64,000 nucleotides of DNA from assembly GCF_021532315.1 (NCBI RefSeq), contig NZ_JAKGAO010000005.1, forward strand, positions 62,001 through 126,000, read 5' to 3'. The stretch comes from Paenibacillus tarimensis (GTDB taxonomy: Bacteria > Bacillota > Bacilli > Paenibacillales > Paenibacillaceae). Every line of letters begins with the position of its first letter. The first letter of the stretch is position 1. The position numbers and the translations under genes are program-made. Shown here in pieces: positions 1 to 8,463 of the stretch. The notes beneath the pieces are model-generated. The model searched no databases. It was given only the letters and a program-made list of their open reading frames with translations, and was not told the DNA's origin.

Positions 1-578
1 CAATTTGGGTTGCGGTTATCGCCATGGTTGTGTTTGGGCTCGGTCTTGGACTTGGTATGCCGGTGTTCAGTCTCACGGTTCAAAATGCCGTCAAGCCGGC
101 AGAGCTTGGCGTAGCAACGGCGTCCTCTCAGCTGTTCCGTAACCTGGGTGGGACAATCGGCATCTCGGTTATGGGTACCATAATGTCCACCAGCCTGGCA
201 AATAATATGAAGGAAAAAATGGCGTCCGCCGAAGCCGCGGCTGACTTAACGAAGCTCGATCCCGTGACAGCAGAACAGCTGTCGGTGCTTCAGGATCCCA
301 CAGTGCTGCTGGATCAACCGAAGCTTGAGCTGCTGCAGCAGTCGCTTCCTGAGCAGATTCAGCCAATCTTTACAGGGATTCTTGAAACGCTGCGCAGTGC
401 GCTCAGTGCTTCACTGACCACTGTATTCCTGGCCGGAACAGCCCTGCTGGTTGTCGCGGTCATACTGGTTGTCTTCCTGGAGGAGATACCACTGCGAACT
501 TCCAACAAGATGCCGGAGACGACAGCCGGCGCTTCGAAGGAAGAGCAGGACCCGGCAGGCAAGCCGGCTTTAGGATAA
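1..578 (+). CDS. DHA2-family MFS drug exporter, C-terminal part (5' end outside window)
   Basis: The frame is open from the window edge (codon phase begins at base 3), so this is the 3' end of a longer gene. The visible part has two membrane segments ending the transporter core, a soluble stretch of about 75 residues (roughly 63-130) and a last membrane helix near residues 135-155, followed by a short charged tail. The helix near SQLFRNLGGTIGISVMG resembles the late helices of 14-TM EmrB/QacA (DHA2) proton-coupled multidrug exporters. A second DHA2 exporter lies 780 bases downstream, so the two could share a regulator; that is inference. Substrate unknown. Confidence 0.8.
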   Translation, partial: IWVAVIAMVVFGLGLGLGMPVFSLTVQNAVKPAELGVATASSQLFRNLGGTIGISVMGTIMSTSLANNMKEKMASAEAAADLTKLDPVTAEQLSVLQDPTVLLDQPKLELLQQSLPEQIQPIFTGILETLRSALSASLTTVFLAGTALLVVAVILVVFLEEIPLRTSNKMPETTAGASKEEQDPAGKPALG

Positions 579-630
579 AAATGTATTCATCCGCTGAACA
601 GGTTGAATTAAGTTAAGTTTATATGAATGC

Positions 631-688
631 AAAAAATCGCTCCAAGGCTTACGATGGAAGTGACCATCCAGCCTGTGGGGCGATTTTT
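631..688. terminator. Bidirectional intrinsic terminator between convergent genes
   Basis: Arms AAAAATCGCTCC (632-643) and GGGGCGATTTTT (677-688) pair almost perfectly; the A-rich and T-rich ends give a U tract on either strand. It sits between the exporter end (578) and the convergent MarR gene (735). Confidence 0.8.
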
Positions 689-734
689 GTGCAGTTAACG
701 TTAATTCGTGAATAGGATACATCGGAGGGACGAC

Positions 735-1187
735 TCAAGTACCCGTCTTGAGAAGGATTTCCTTCATCCGGTTCATGTGTACAATCATATCATTAAGGTC
801 TTCCTCTTCAAGACCGCTAAGCATATCCTTAACTCTGCCGGCAATTACGCGGTGGAAGATGCCGCAAATTTGATCTCCCTTAGGGGTGATTTCAATATAG
901 GTTACCCGCCGGTCCTGTGTGCATGGCTTGCGGCAGGCGAGGCCCTCCTGAACCAGCTTGTCAATCAGCGGAGTCATGTTCGGCCGGGAGATGGAGATCT
1001 GCTGGGACAAATCGGACACGGTAGCTCTGCGCATCTCGTTCAGAATGATCAAGAGGCGGCCGTTGGCAGGTGTCAGATGAAGGGCTGGCAGGTCTTCCTC
1101 AGGTATACGGTCGAATATCTTCTTATGAAGAAGGGGCATCAGCACCATAAATTGTTGGGACAGTTCTTCAATAAGCTCGTCTCGCAT
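735..1187 (-). CDS. MarR-family transcriptional regulator
   Basis: A 150-residue winged-helix protein. The central stretch TVSDLSQQISISRPNMTPLIDKL is the recognition-helix region of MarR proteins, followed by the wing with RRVTYIEITPKG. The start at 1187 (protein begins MRDELIEE) is preferred over an in-frame ATG at 1208 because AAGGATGG precedes it at usable distance. It is divergent from the DHA2 exporter at 1359, the usual arrangement for a MarR repressor and the efflux pump it controls; a candidate operator overlaps the exporter promoter. Ligand unknown. Confidence 0.9.
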   Translation of the reverse strand: MRDELIEELSQQFMVLMPLLHKKIFDRIPEEDLPALHLTPANGRLLIILNEMRRATVSDLSQQISISRPNMTPLIDKLVQEGLACRKPCTQDRRVTYIEITPKGDQICGIFHRVIAGRVKDMLSGLEEEDLNDMIVHMNRMKEILLKTGT

Positions 1188-1233
1188 GGTCACACCATCC
1201 TTATACATTCACGTAGCTTCAGTGTAGCATAAA

Positions 1234-1254
1234 CAATAAGCAAATTGTGTATTG
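1234..1254. promoter_or_regulatory. Candidate MarR operator
   Basis: Inverted repeat CAATA (1234-1238) ... TATTG (1250-1254) in the divergent intergenic region; its right arm overlaps the -35 element of the exporter promoter, where repressor binding would block polymerase. Assignment is inferred from position and symmetry only. Confidence 0.4.
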
Positions 1255-1280
1255 ATTCATAATAGTTATTAAATTATAAT
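1252..1280 (+). promoter_or_regulatory. Sigma-A promoter of the DHA2 exporter
   Basis: TTGATT (1252-1257), 17-base spacer, TATAAT (1275-1280). Near-consensus and placed about 80 bases before the exporter start. Confidence 0.7.
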
Positions 1281-1358
1281 CATATAGGCGATCGTAAGAA
1301 GGGTACGAAAGCCGCAAGTCCAGAAGTACAGAAAGATACATATAAGGAGGAACCACAC

Positions 1359-2867
1359 TTGAATACTGCAAGTACTGGCCTTAACCCGCAGAAGCTGGAT
1401 TTGGCTAATATTAAGAGGCTTCCCATCATGATCTCTTTGATCATCGGCGCATTTTTTTCTATTCTGAATGAGACGCTGCTGAACGTCGCTTTTCCCGAAC
1501 TGGTTAAGGAGCTTAATGTCCCTTATACGACGATCCAGTGGCTGTCAACCGCATACATGCTGGTGGTGGGGGTACTGATCCCGGTCACGGCACTGCTGGT
1601 TCAATGGTTCTCGACCCGGCAGATGTTTCTTGGGGCCATGTTCCTGTTCTCACTCGGCACACTGGTATGCGCAATCGCACCGGGCTTCGAAGTACTGCTT
1701 GTCGGGCGGCTGCTGCAGGCGTGCGCAACTGGTCTGATGCTGCCAGTGATGATGAACACCATACTGGTGCTATACCCGCCTGAGAAGCGGGGGGCCGCTA
1801 TGGGAACGATGGGACTTGTCATCATGTTCGCTCCAGCGATCGGGCCTACCTTATCCGGACTTATTCTGGACACGATGAATTGGCGCTGGCTGTTCTATCT
1901 GGTGCTGCCGTTCGCCATCTTTGCTTTTATCTTTGCCTTTATCTACTTGAAAAATGTCAGTGTTCTGACTCGTCCGAAGGTCGATATTCTCTCTATTATT
2001 TTGTCGACACTCGGCTTTGGCGGAATTGTGTTCGGATTCAGCAGCGCGGGAGAAGGTCACGGCGGCTGGAGCAGTCCAGAGGTCTATATTTCGCTGATTG
2101 TCGGCGGGATCTCGCTGGTGTTATTCATCATCCGTCAGCTCGCATCCAAGAATCCGATGCTGGATCTGCGGGCGTTCAAATCACCGATGTTCTCGCTGGC
2201 GACGGTGCTTATTATGATCGTCATGATGACCTTGTTCTCCACCATGCTTCTGCTTCCTACCCTGTTCCAGCAAGGTCTTATGCTCACGGCCTTCACTTCC
2301 GGCCTGCTGATGCTTCCAGGTGGTATTCTGAACGGATTCTTGTCCCCTGTAACAGGGAAGCTGTTTGACAAGTTTGGCCCGCGGGCGCTTGTTGTGCCTG
2401 GTGCGGCTATTCTGGCGGGCGTGATGTGGATGTTCACACAGGTATCCGTGACCACTTCGAAGGGTACGTTCATTGCGCTTCACTGCGTCATGATGGTGGC
2501 GCTCTCGATGATTATGATGCCAACGCAGACCAACGGTCTGAACCAGCTGCCGCGCAGGTATTACCCGCACGGCACGGCGATCATGAACACGCTGCAGCAG
2601 GTAGCGGGTGCGATCGGCGTTGCCTTCTTCATCAGCCTGATGCAGTCGGGAATGAATGACTACCTGGCGAGTCAAGCAGCTAATCCGTCTGGACTATCCG
2701 AACAGGATCTTGCAGCAACTGCGCTGAATGAAGGGGTCACTGGCTCCTTCCAGGTCGGCTTCTACTTTGCAATCGGTGCGCTTGTTCTGTCCTTCTTCGT
2801 CAGACGTGCTGAAGCCCCGCAGGAGGAGCAGGGGGAAGCGGCCGCTCCTAGTCCTGCCATGCATTAA
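1359..2867 (+). CDS. DHA2-family MFS multidrug exporter
   Basis: A 502-residue hydrophobic protein of the size usual for 14-TM EmrB/QacA/Mdr exporters, which expel drugs using the proton gradient. Helix 1 begins near residue 22; the motif region NETLLNVAFPELVKEL and QWLSTAYML near residues 36-65 and the antiporter motif-C-like GLVIMFAPAIGPTLSG near 150-165 are typical. The start is TTG, with AAGGAGG eight bases upstream. It is divergent from a MarR gene and likely repressed by it. A strong terminator follows. The C-terminal tail is short and acidic. Substrates cannot be read from sequence. Confidence 0.92.
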   Translation: MNTASTGLNPQKLDLANIKRLPIMISLIIGAFFSILNETLLNVAFPELVKELNVPYTTIQWLSTAYMLVVGVLIPVTALLVQWFSTRQMFLGAMFLFSLGTLVCAIAPGFEVLLVGRLLQACATGLMLPVMMNTILVLYPPEKRGAAMGTMGLVIMFAPAIGPTLSGLILDTMNWRWLFYLVLPFAIFAFIFAFIYLKNVSVLTRPKVDILSIILSTLGFGGIVFGFSSAGEGHGGWSSPEVYISLIVGGISLVLFIIRQLASKNPMLDLRAFKSPMFSLATVLIMIVMMTLFSTMLLLPTLFQQGLMLTAFTSGLLMLPGGILNGFLSPVTGKLFDKFGPRALVVPGAAILAGVMWMFTQVSVTTSKGTFIALHCVMMVALSMIMMPTQTNGLNQLPRRYYPHGTAIMNTLQQVAGAIGVAFFISLMQSGMNDYLASQAANPSGLSEQDLAATALNEGVTGSFQVGFYFAIGALVLSFFVRRAEAPQEEQGEAAAPSPAMH

Positions 2868-2887
2868 TCCTTACTCATTTGGCGAAT

Positions 2888-2914
2888 AACCGTCCGGTTT
2901 CGGACGGTTTTTTG
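2888..2914 (+). terminator. Intrinsic terminator after the DHA2 exporter
   Basis: AACCGTCCG / CGGACGGTT stem with a four-base loop followed by a run of T. Confidence 0.9.
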
Positions 2915-2946
2915 CTTTTTCCCAAGTTATATATGAATACGCTTTC

Positions 2947-2977
2947 AATTTTCGTTGAATAGTATCATTTTTCGTTG
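2947..2977 (+). promoter_or_regulatory. Direct repeat, possible AraC-type regulator site
   Basis: TTTTCGTTG occurs at 2949-2957 and again at 2969-2977, start to start 20 bases, about two helical turns. It lies just upstream of the sugar ABC operon, whose downstream response regulator has an AraC-type DNA-binding domain; such proteins commonly bind direct repeats spaced by about two turns. The link is inferred. Confidence 0.35.
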
Positions 2978-3057
2978 CTCAGGCAGATATCCGCGCTGTC
3001 TTCCCTCCCGTACAATAAGAACATAAGAACGAAGCAAGCTGCAAAGGAGAAACGCCT

Positions 3058-4053
3058 ATGGTACAACTACCGCTTGGGAAGGAAGGCAAGCAGCTGCCGG
3101 TAAGGCCCGGCAAGCACCCGGATAGGTCCGGTAGGAACGGTCTGGTCCGGTTTGTGAAGCAGCTCGACATTCAACTGATGGTTCTGCCGGCGATGCTGCT
3201 TATTCTGGTATTCAGCTACATCCCGATGTACGGTTTGATCATGGGATTTCAGGACTACGATATCTTCCTTGGAGGCTTCCGCGGCTTCTTTGAGAGCCCA
3301 TGGGTAGGACTCAAGCATTTCGAGATGTTCTTCGATTCGCCGGAGTTCGTCCGCGTAATGCGCAATACGATCGTGATCAGCTTATTGAAGCTGTTCATCG
3401 GCTTCCCGGCGCCGATCCTGCTGGCGCTGATGCTGAATGAAGTCCGGCACATGGTGTTCAAGCGGTTTGTCCAGACGATCAGTTATCTGCCTCATTTTCT
3501 CTCGTGGGTAATCGTAGCGGGCTTCGTCATGTCCATGCTTACGACCGATAATGGAAGCGTTAACATCATGATGCAGAAGCTAAATTTAATTGAAGAGCCC
3601 ATTAATTTCCTCTCTATACCGGAATACTTCTGGGGCATTCTCGTCACGACCGGCGTCTGGAAGGAAATCGGCTTCGGTTCGATTGTATACCTGGCGGCGA
3701 TCGCAAGCATTGATCCTCATCTGTATGAGGCTGCTTCAATGGACGGCGCAAGCAAGTTCAAGCAGATGTTCCTGATTACGCTGCCGTCGATTATGCCTGT
3801 TGTTATCATCTTCATGATTCTGGCGATCGGCAACCTGCTCAGCGCAGGGTTCGAGGATATCCTGCTCCTTGGTGTCAATCCGGTGCTGCGGGATGTCTCG
3901 GATGTTATTGACACGTATGTTTACAGGGTCGGTATTCAGAACTCCCGGTACTCCTACGCCACCGCAGTCGGATTGTTTAAAGCCGTAATCAGTGTAGGCT
4001 TGCTTACAATGGCCAACTATATCGCACGCCGATCCGGCAACAGTCTGTGGTAG
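3058..4053 (+). CDS. Carbohydrate ABC transporter permease, LplB/YtcP-partner type
   Basis: A 331-residue integral membrane protein with a roughly 35-residue basic, cytoplasmic N-terminus and six predicted membrane segments. The EAA loop that contacts the ATPase is visible around YEAASMDGASKFKQMFLITLP, near residues 222-242. The family (LplB) forms a heterodimeric channel with an LplC/YtcP-type permease and imports oligosaccharides or other glycans delivered by a binding protein. Start ATG with AAAGGAG at good distance. First gene of a permease-permease-binding protein-regulator-kinase block. No ATPase gene is present, as usual in this family, which relies on a shared MsmX-type ATPase. Confidence 0.92.
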   Translation: MVQLPLGKEGKQLPVRPGKHPDRSGRNGLVRFVKQLDIQLMVLPAMLLILVFSYIPMYGLIMGFQDYDIFLGGFRGFFESPWVGLKHFEMFFDSPEFVRVMRNTIVISLLKLFIGFPAPILLALMLNEVRHMVFKRFVQTISYLPHFLSWVIVAGFVMSMLTTDNGSVNIMMQKLNLIEEPINFLSIPEYFWGILVTTGVWKEIGFGSIVYLAAIASIDPHLYEAASMDGASKFKQMFLITLPSIMPVVIIFMILAIGNLLSAGFEDILLLGVNPVLRDVSDVIDTYVYRVGIQNSRYSYATAVGLFKAVISVGLLTMANYIARRSGNSLW

Positions 4054-4090
4054 AGTCCATTACATTTCACCCAAGGGAGGCGATCGGGTC

Positions 4091-4987
4091 GTGCTAAAAT
4101 TAAGCTTCGGCGATCGAGTGATGCACGTAACGATTTATATTCTGCTTGCTCTCCTGGCGTTCACAACGTTCTATCCGTTCTGGAATGCCGTCGTCATTTC
4201 ACTTAACAGCGGCATGGACACCGCCCAGGGCGGCATCACGTTCTGGCCCAGATCATTCACCTTTGAGAATTATGGCGTCGTTCTTAACGATTCGCGCCTG
4301 GTGAACAGTTTCTTCATCTCGATATTGAGAACAGTCGTTGGAACGTTCGCGTCCATCATGGTTACGGCCATCTTCGCTTACGGAATTTCGAAGAAGGAGC
4401 TGATGGGACGCAAGTTCTACATGGTGCTCTGCATCATCACGATGTACTTCAGCGGCGGACTGATCCCATCCTATCTGCTGATCCGTGAGCTGGGCCTGAT
4501 GAACTCCTTCTGGGTGTTCATCATTCCGTCGCTCGTAAGCGTCTGGAATATGATTATCTTCCGCACCTTCTTCCTCGGCCTGCCTGCAGGTCTGGAGGAA
4601 TCCGCGAAGATGGACGGCTGCGGCAGCTGGGGGATTTTCTTCCGGATCGTTCTGCCCCTGTCGGGACCGGTCGTGGCAACCTTGGCGCTGTTCACCGCCG
4701 TGTATCACTGGAATGACTGGTTCCTGCCAAGCATCTACATCACCAATGAGCAGCTGCTCCCGATTCAGACGATGCTTAAGCAGATATTGAACTCGAACAT
4801 TATGTCGGAGCAGATGTCCCAGCTGGATTCAGCCGCTCAAGGCCAGATGGCCAAGATGCGCAGCGTCACCACGAAGTCCCTGTCCATGGCAACCATGGTC
4901 GTCGCTACACTGCCCATCATTATGGTGTATCCGTTCGTTCAGAAATACTTCGTCAAAGGTGTGCTTGTCGGCTCCTTGAAGGAATAG
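4091..4987 (+). CDS. Carbohydrate ABC transporter permease, LplC/YtcP type
   Basis: A 298-residue partner permease with about six membrane segments. The EAA loop reads EESAKMDGCGSWGIFFRIVLPLS, near residues 175-197. The start is GTG at 4091, preceded by GGGAGG about ten bases upstream. It lies 37 bases after the first permease, so the two are very likely co-transcribed and together form the membrane channel for the lipoprotein encoded next. Substrate is not readable from sequence; relatives import uronates, xylo-oligosaccharides and other plant glycans. Confidence 0.92.
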   Translation: MLKLSFGDRVMHVTIYILLALLAFTTFYPFWNAVVISLNSGMDTAQGGITFWPRSFTFENYGVVLNDSRLVNSFFISILRTVVGTFASIMVTAIFAYGISKKELMGRKFYMVLCIITMYFSGGLIPSYLLIRELGLMNSFWVFIIPSLVSVWNMIIFRTFFLGLPAGLEESAKMDGCGSWGIFFRIVLPLSGPVVATLALFTAVYHWNDWFLPSIYITNEQLLPIQTMLKQILNSNIMSEQMSQLDSAAQGQMAKMRSVTTKSLSMATMVVATLPIIMVYPFVQKYFVKGVLVGSLKE

Positions 4988-5078
4988 TACCGGGTTCTAA
5001 GCGCAAGCTTTGACCATAGATGCAGGTCTGCTTCATCCTATCATTTTCGATTCAACGATAAGAGAGGGGTATTACGGT

Positions 5079-6734
5079 ATGAAGATGAGTAAGAAGTTTA
5101 TCACGCCGATCGTATCCGCAGTTATGGCGTTATCGCTGCTCGCCGGCTGCTCCGGCAATAATACGAACGCACCTCAGAACTCGGGAAGCACGAATGACGG
5201 CAGCGAGACTGTAAGCCAGAGGGTCGAGCTTGGAACGCAGCCGCTTGATTTTAGCTTCTATGGTCATTATGACTGGTACACCATGCCTCCTTGGGGAGAG
5301 GATGCTTCTACGAAGTGGATTAAAGAGAATAAGCAGGTTAATATCAAGGCGATTCATTCAGGCGGAAGCGCAGCACAGAAGCTGAACACGATGATCGCAA
5401 CGAACGATCTTCCGGATGTCATCTGGTTGGAACGGGGGGCCGATGTTGAGAAGCTGCGCCAGGCCGGGATGCTGGTGTCTTATGATGAATACCTGGATAA
5501 ATATCCGAATTTGAAAAAATGGCTCGGAGAGGCGGGCATTAACATGCTGCGCTCTGAGGATGGCAAGCTGTACCAGTTCCCTAACTGGTATACAAGCCAG
5601 CCGAACGGCAACGCCGGTTATGTAGTCAACAAGAAGATCTACGAAGAGCTGGGCTCCCCGAAGCTCGAAACAACGGATGACCTGTACGAGTACCTCAAGC
5701 AGGTAAAGGCCAAGTATCCTAATGTCACACCGTATGAGCCTCATCTGGCCAAGGATGGACAGGGACTGGATGTTCTGTACTCTGCCTTCAAGGAAGACAA
5801 TCAGAAGTTTCCGTCAATCCGTGCGGTTCCAAGCGGCAGTGAGCTGACTTCCATCTTTACGGATGCTGCTTTCCGCGAATCGATGCAGTATACGGCCAAG
5901 CTGTTCCGTGAACGTCTGATTACGCAGGATGCCATGACGCAGACTCTCGACCAGGTAACGGAGAAGGTAATGACGGGCAACGTTGCGGTGTTCGCAGCGG
6001 CAAGCCCGACTGAAATGGCGATGCAGGCTCATGCGGAGCTGGCAGCGAAGGATCCGGATGCTGGGTACTTCATGATATGGCCAATCCGCAAAGAAGGTCT
6101 TGATAAGAACAAAATCTTCCCTGGCACTTATACACAGCTGGGCTGGAACGTTATGGTCATTACGAAGAAAGCCAAAAATCCGGAAGCGATCTTCGCCTTC
6201 ATGGATTGGTATACAAGTCCGGAAGGGCAGAGTGTCCTGATGTGGGGACCACCGGGACTGTACTGGGATGGTGTTGAAGAAGACGGCTTCACACCGAAGT
6301 TCACCGAGAAGTATGTAACGGAAGCGGATGAGCTGGCGAAGCTTCAGGGTACAACGATTAACATGAACTGGCTAGGCAACACCGTATTCGTGGATGGCAC
6401 GAAAGCGAAATATGAAAGCACGCTTCCTGAGGAAAAGCGCAACTGGTCCACTCGCTGGCAGAACGAGATTACTTGGAAGACTCAGTCCGATGCTACGGAA
6501 TTCATCAACCTGGACCCGATGCCGGAGAGCGAGGAAGGTATTATCCGCCAGCGCATCGAAGACATCTTCCTGGAGGCCCGTGCGAAAGCATTGTTCGCGA
6601 AGAGTGACGAGGAGGTTCTGTCTATTCTTGACCAGGCACAGAAGGATGCCGAATCAGCGGGCTATGATAAACTCCTGAGGTTCAAGACGGAGAAGTGGCA
6701 GGAGAATTTGAGCAAGATGGCAGGCAATTCGTAA
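5079..6734 (+). CDS. Extracellular solute-binding lipoprotein (LplA/YtcQ type)
   Basis: A 551-residue family-1 type solute-binding protein. The signal peptide ends in LLAGC, a lipobox whose cysteine is lipidated after cleavage. The chosen start (MKMSKKFITP) has GAGAGGGG about ten bases upstream; a longer frame from 5010 lacks a ribosome site. The body has the size and tryptophan/tyrosine-rich pattern (YTSQPNGNAGYVV, GTYTQLGWNVM) of LplA/YtcQ binding proteins that hand carbohydrates to LplB/LplC permeases. It follows both permease genes and is followed by a terminator-like hairpin before the regulator gene. Confidence 0.92.
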   Translation: MKMSKKFITPIVSAVMALSLLAGCSGNNTNAPQNSGSTNDGSETVSQRVELGTQPLDFSFYGHYDWYTMPPWGEDASTKWIKENKQVNIKAIHSGGSAAQKLNTMIATNDLPDVIWLERGADVEKLRQAGMLVSYDEYLDKYPNLKKWLGEAGINMLRSEDGKLYQFPNWYTSQPNGNAGYVVNKKIYEELGSPKLETTDDLYEYLKQVKAKYPNVTPYEPHLAKDGQGLDVLYSAFKEDNQKFPSIRAVPSGSELTSIFTDAAFRESMQYTAKLFRERLITQDAMTQTLDQVTEKVMTGNVAVFAAASPTEMAMQAHAELAAKDPDAGYFMIWPIRKEGLDKNKIFPGTYTQLGWNVMVITKKAKNPEAIFAFMDWYTSPEGQSVLMWGPPGLYWDGVEEDGFTPKFTEKYVTEADELAKLQGTTINMNWLGNTVFVDGTKAKYESTLPEEKRNWSTRWQNEITWKTQSDATEFINLDPMPESEEGIIRQRIEDIFLEARAKALFAKSDEEVLSILDQAQKDAESAGYDKLLRFKTEKWQENLSKMAGNS

Positions 6735-6788
6735 ACCGGGTTGGCGGCTGGAATTTCGTAACAATAATTTTACACACAGTTGGAATGC

Positions 6789-6820
6789 GAGGGTATACTT
6801 TCAGAGTATACCCTCTTTGT
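6789..6820 (+). terminator. Terminator-like hairpin between transporter and two-component genes
   Basis: Perfect 11-bp stem (6789-6799 with 6805-6815), five-base loop, then TTTGT. The short U tract suggests partial termination, which could lower regulator expression relative to the transporter. Confidence 0.65.
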
Positions 6821-6881
6821 GCAGTATGTTCGCACTGCTGGCCTGATAAATTCGGCCGGATATAAGAAGGGGGTTCGGTTG

Positions 6882-8435
6882 ATGTATAAGGTGCTTCTTG
6901 CAGACGACGAACGGCTGGATCTGGAGGGGATGAAGGCGTTTATCCCCTGGGAGAAGCTGGGCATGGAGGTAGTGGAGGGCGTTACCAACGGTTTTGCTGC
7001 TTGCAGGGTATTGGAGGAGCAAGCTGTCGATATTCTTGTTACGGATATCCGGATGCCGCATATGAGCGGCTTGGAGCTGGCGCAGCGGGCGTCGGAAATC
7101 CGCAAGAACATAAAAATTATATTTGTCAGCGGTTATCAGGATTTCCAGTATGCGAAGCAAGCGCTCAAGCTGAATGCATGGAACTATGTCCTAAAGCCGA
7201 TGGACGATCAGGAGCTGATCGATTCACTGAGCCAGATCAGGAGCCATCTGGATGAAGAACGGACCAGGGAAGCCGCCTATTCACAGATGGAGCCGCTGAT
7301 GAGGAATGAATATCTGCAGCAGCTGTTAGAGGGCACATATTCAGACACTGCGCGAATCAAGCTTGAACAGGACTACGGGCTGGGCTCGTTCGCATGGCCC
7401 GCACGCGCAGCGGTGCTGGAGATGGATGATCTGGCCTGGAAGCTTATCCCGGCGGGTGGCCGCGAGGGTATGGACAATCCCGACTGGATGCACCAGGTAG
7501 TTGCACTGTGCATGACGCATGGAATTGAATGTGTCTGCAGGCTGAGCCGCAAGCGTGCGGCGCTGCTTCTGCAGGAGCAGGCCGCGGTGCCGGTCGTTAA
7601 GGGCTTACTGGATGCAATCAGGAACAATTTCACCTTTACGCTGACAGCGGGCCTCGGGGGTCCCTGCACCGGGCTGGAGGAAGTTCAAAGCTCTTACCGG
7701 CAGGCGGTTGAAGCGCTCGATTATAAGATCTTTCATGGCAAAGGGCAGCTGATTGAAATCGGAGATGTGCGGCGGTCCGAGAAGGAAGATATCAAACATC
7801 TGGATGAACGTCTTGGAGCGCTCTTCTCGGCTATGACAAGATATGATCTGGTAGCAATTCATGATGAGATTGAAGCCTTGTTTCAGGCCGCCCGCAGCCT
7901 TAAGACGGGTTTTACGATCCGCAGCTTCAGTCTGAATATCCTCATGAAGTTGGATCAGCATCTGCATACGATGAATGAAGACCTGTTTAAGCTTCTCGAC
8001 ATTGAATTTCATAAGCTGGACATCATTATGCAGTTTGAGACGATTCAGGATATTCAGTCCTGGTTAAGGCGTCAGGCATATGAGCTGTCCGAGCTGCTCC
8101 ACAAGAAGAAGCAGAAGAAGAACTGGAAGCTGGTTCAGGATGTGCAGCGCTATGTGAAGGATCGGCTTTCTGTTAACATGACGCTGAAGGATGCGGCAGA
8201 GCATTTTTCATTCTCCCCTAACTATCTGGGACAGTTGTTCAAGGAGGAGACTGGGCGGAATTTCAGTGAATACCTTATAGCCCTCCGGATGGAGAAGGCA
8301 GGTGAGCTGCTGCGCCAGACGAATCTCAAAATCTATGAAATCGCAGAGCAGGTCGGATATCGTTATCTGCCCTATTTCAGCAGGCAGTTCAAGGAGACCT
8401 ATGGCATGACACCGATGGAATACCGCCGTTCCTAG
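6882..8435 (+). CDS. AraC-type response regulator (YesN family)
   Basis: A 517-residue regulator. N-terminal receiver domain: acidic pair D8/D9, phospho-acceptor D55 in LVTDIRMP and a conserved lysine in VLKPMDDQ near residue 105. A long middle region is typical of YesN proteins. The C-terminal 100 residues form an AraC double helix-turn-helix (MTLKDAAEHFSFSPNYLGQL and EIAEQVGYRYLPYFSRQFKE). The start at 6882 has AAGGGGG eight bases upstream. It pairs with the kinase that follows 28 bases later and probably activates the preceding ABC operon in response to extracellular sugar. Confidence 0.93.
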   Translation: MYKVLLADDERLDLEGMKAFIPWEKLGMEVVEGVTNGFAACRVLEEQAVDILVTDIRMPHMSGLELAQRASEIRKNIKIIFVSGYQDFQYAKQALKLNAWNYVLKPMDDQELIDSLSQIRSHLDEERTREAAYSQMEPLMRNEYLQQLLEGTYSDTARIKLEQDYGLGSFAWPARAAVLEMDDLAWKLIPAGGREGMDNPDWMHQVVALCMTHGIECVCRLSRKRAALLLQEQAAVPVVKGLLDAIRNNFTFTLTAGLGGPCTGLEEVQSSYRQAVEALDYKIFHGKGQLIEIGDVRRSEKEDIKHLDERLGALFSAMTRYDLVAIHDEIEALFQAARSLKTGFTIRSFSLNILMKLDQHLHTMNEDLFKLLDIEFHKLDIIMQFETIQDIQSWLRRQAYELSELLHKKKQKKNWKLVQDVQRYVKDRLSVNMTLKDAAEHFSFSPNYLGQLFKEETGRNFSEYLIALRMEKAGELLRQTNLKIYEIAEQVGYRYLPYFSRQFKETYGMTPMEYRRS

Positions 8436-8463
8436 CGTTCTGACAGATAGGAGGGGGACAGCT

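Noticed and set aside
708-1232. Plus-strand frame opposite the MarR gene
   Set aside because: The minus-strand frame encodes a clear MarR protein with a ribosome site; the plus frame is its shadow.
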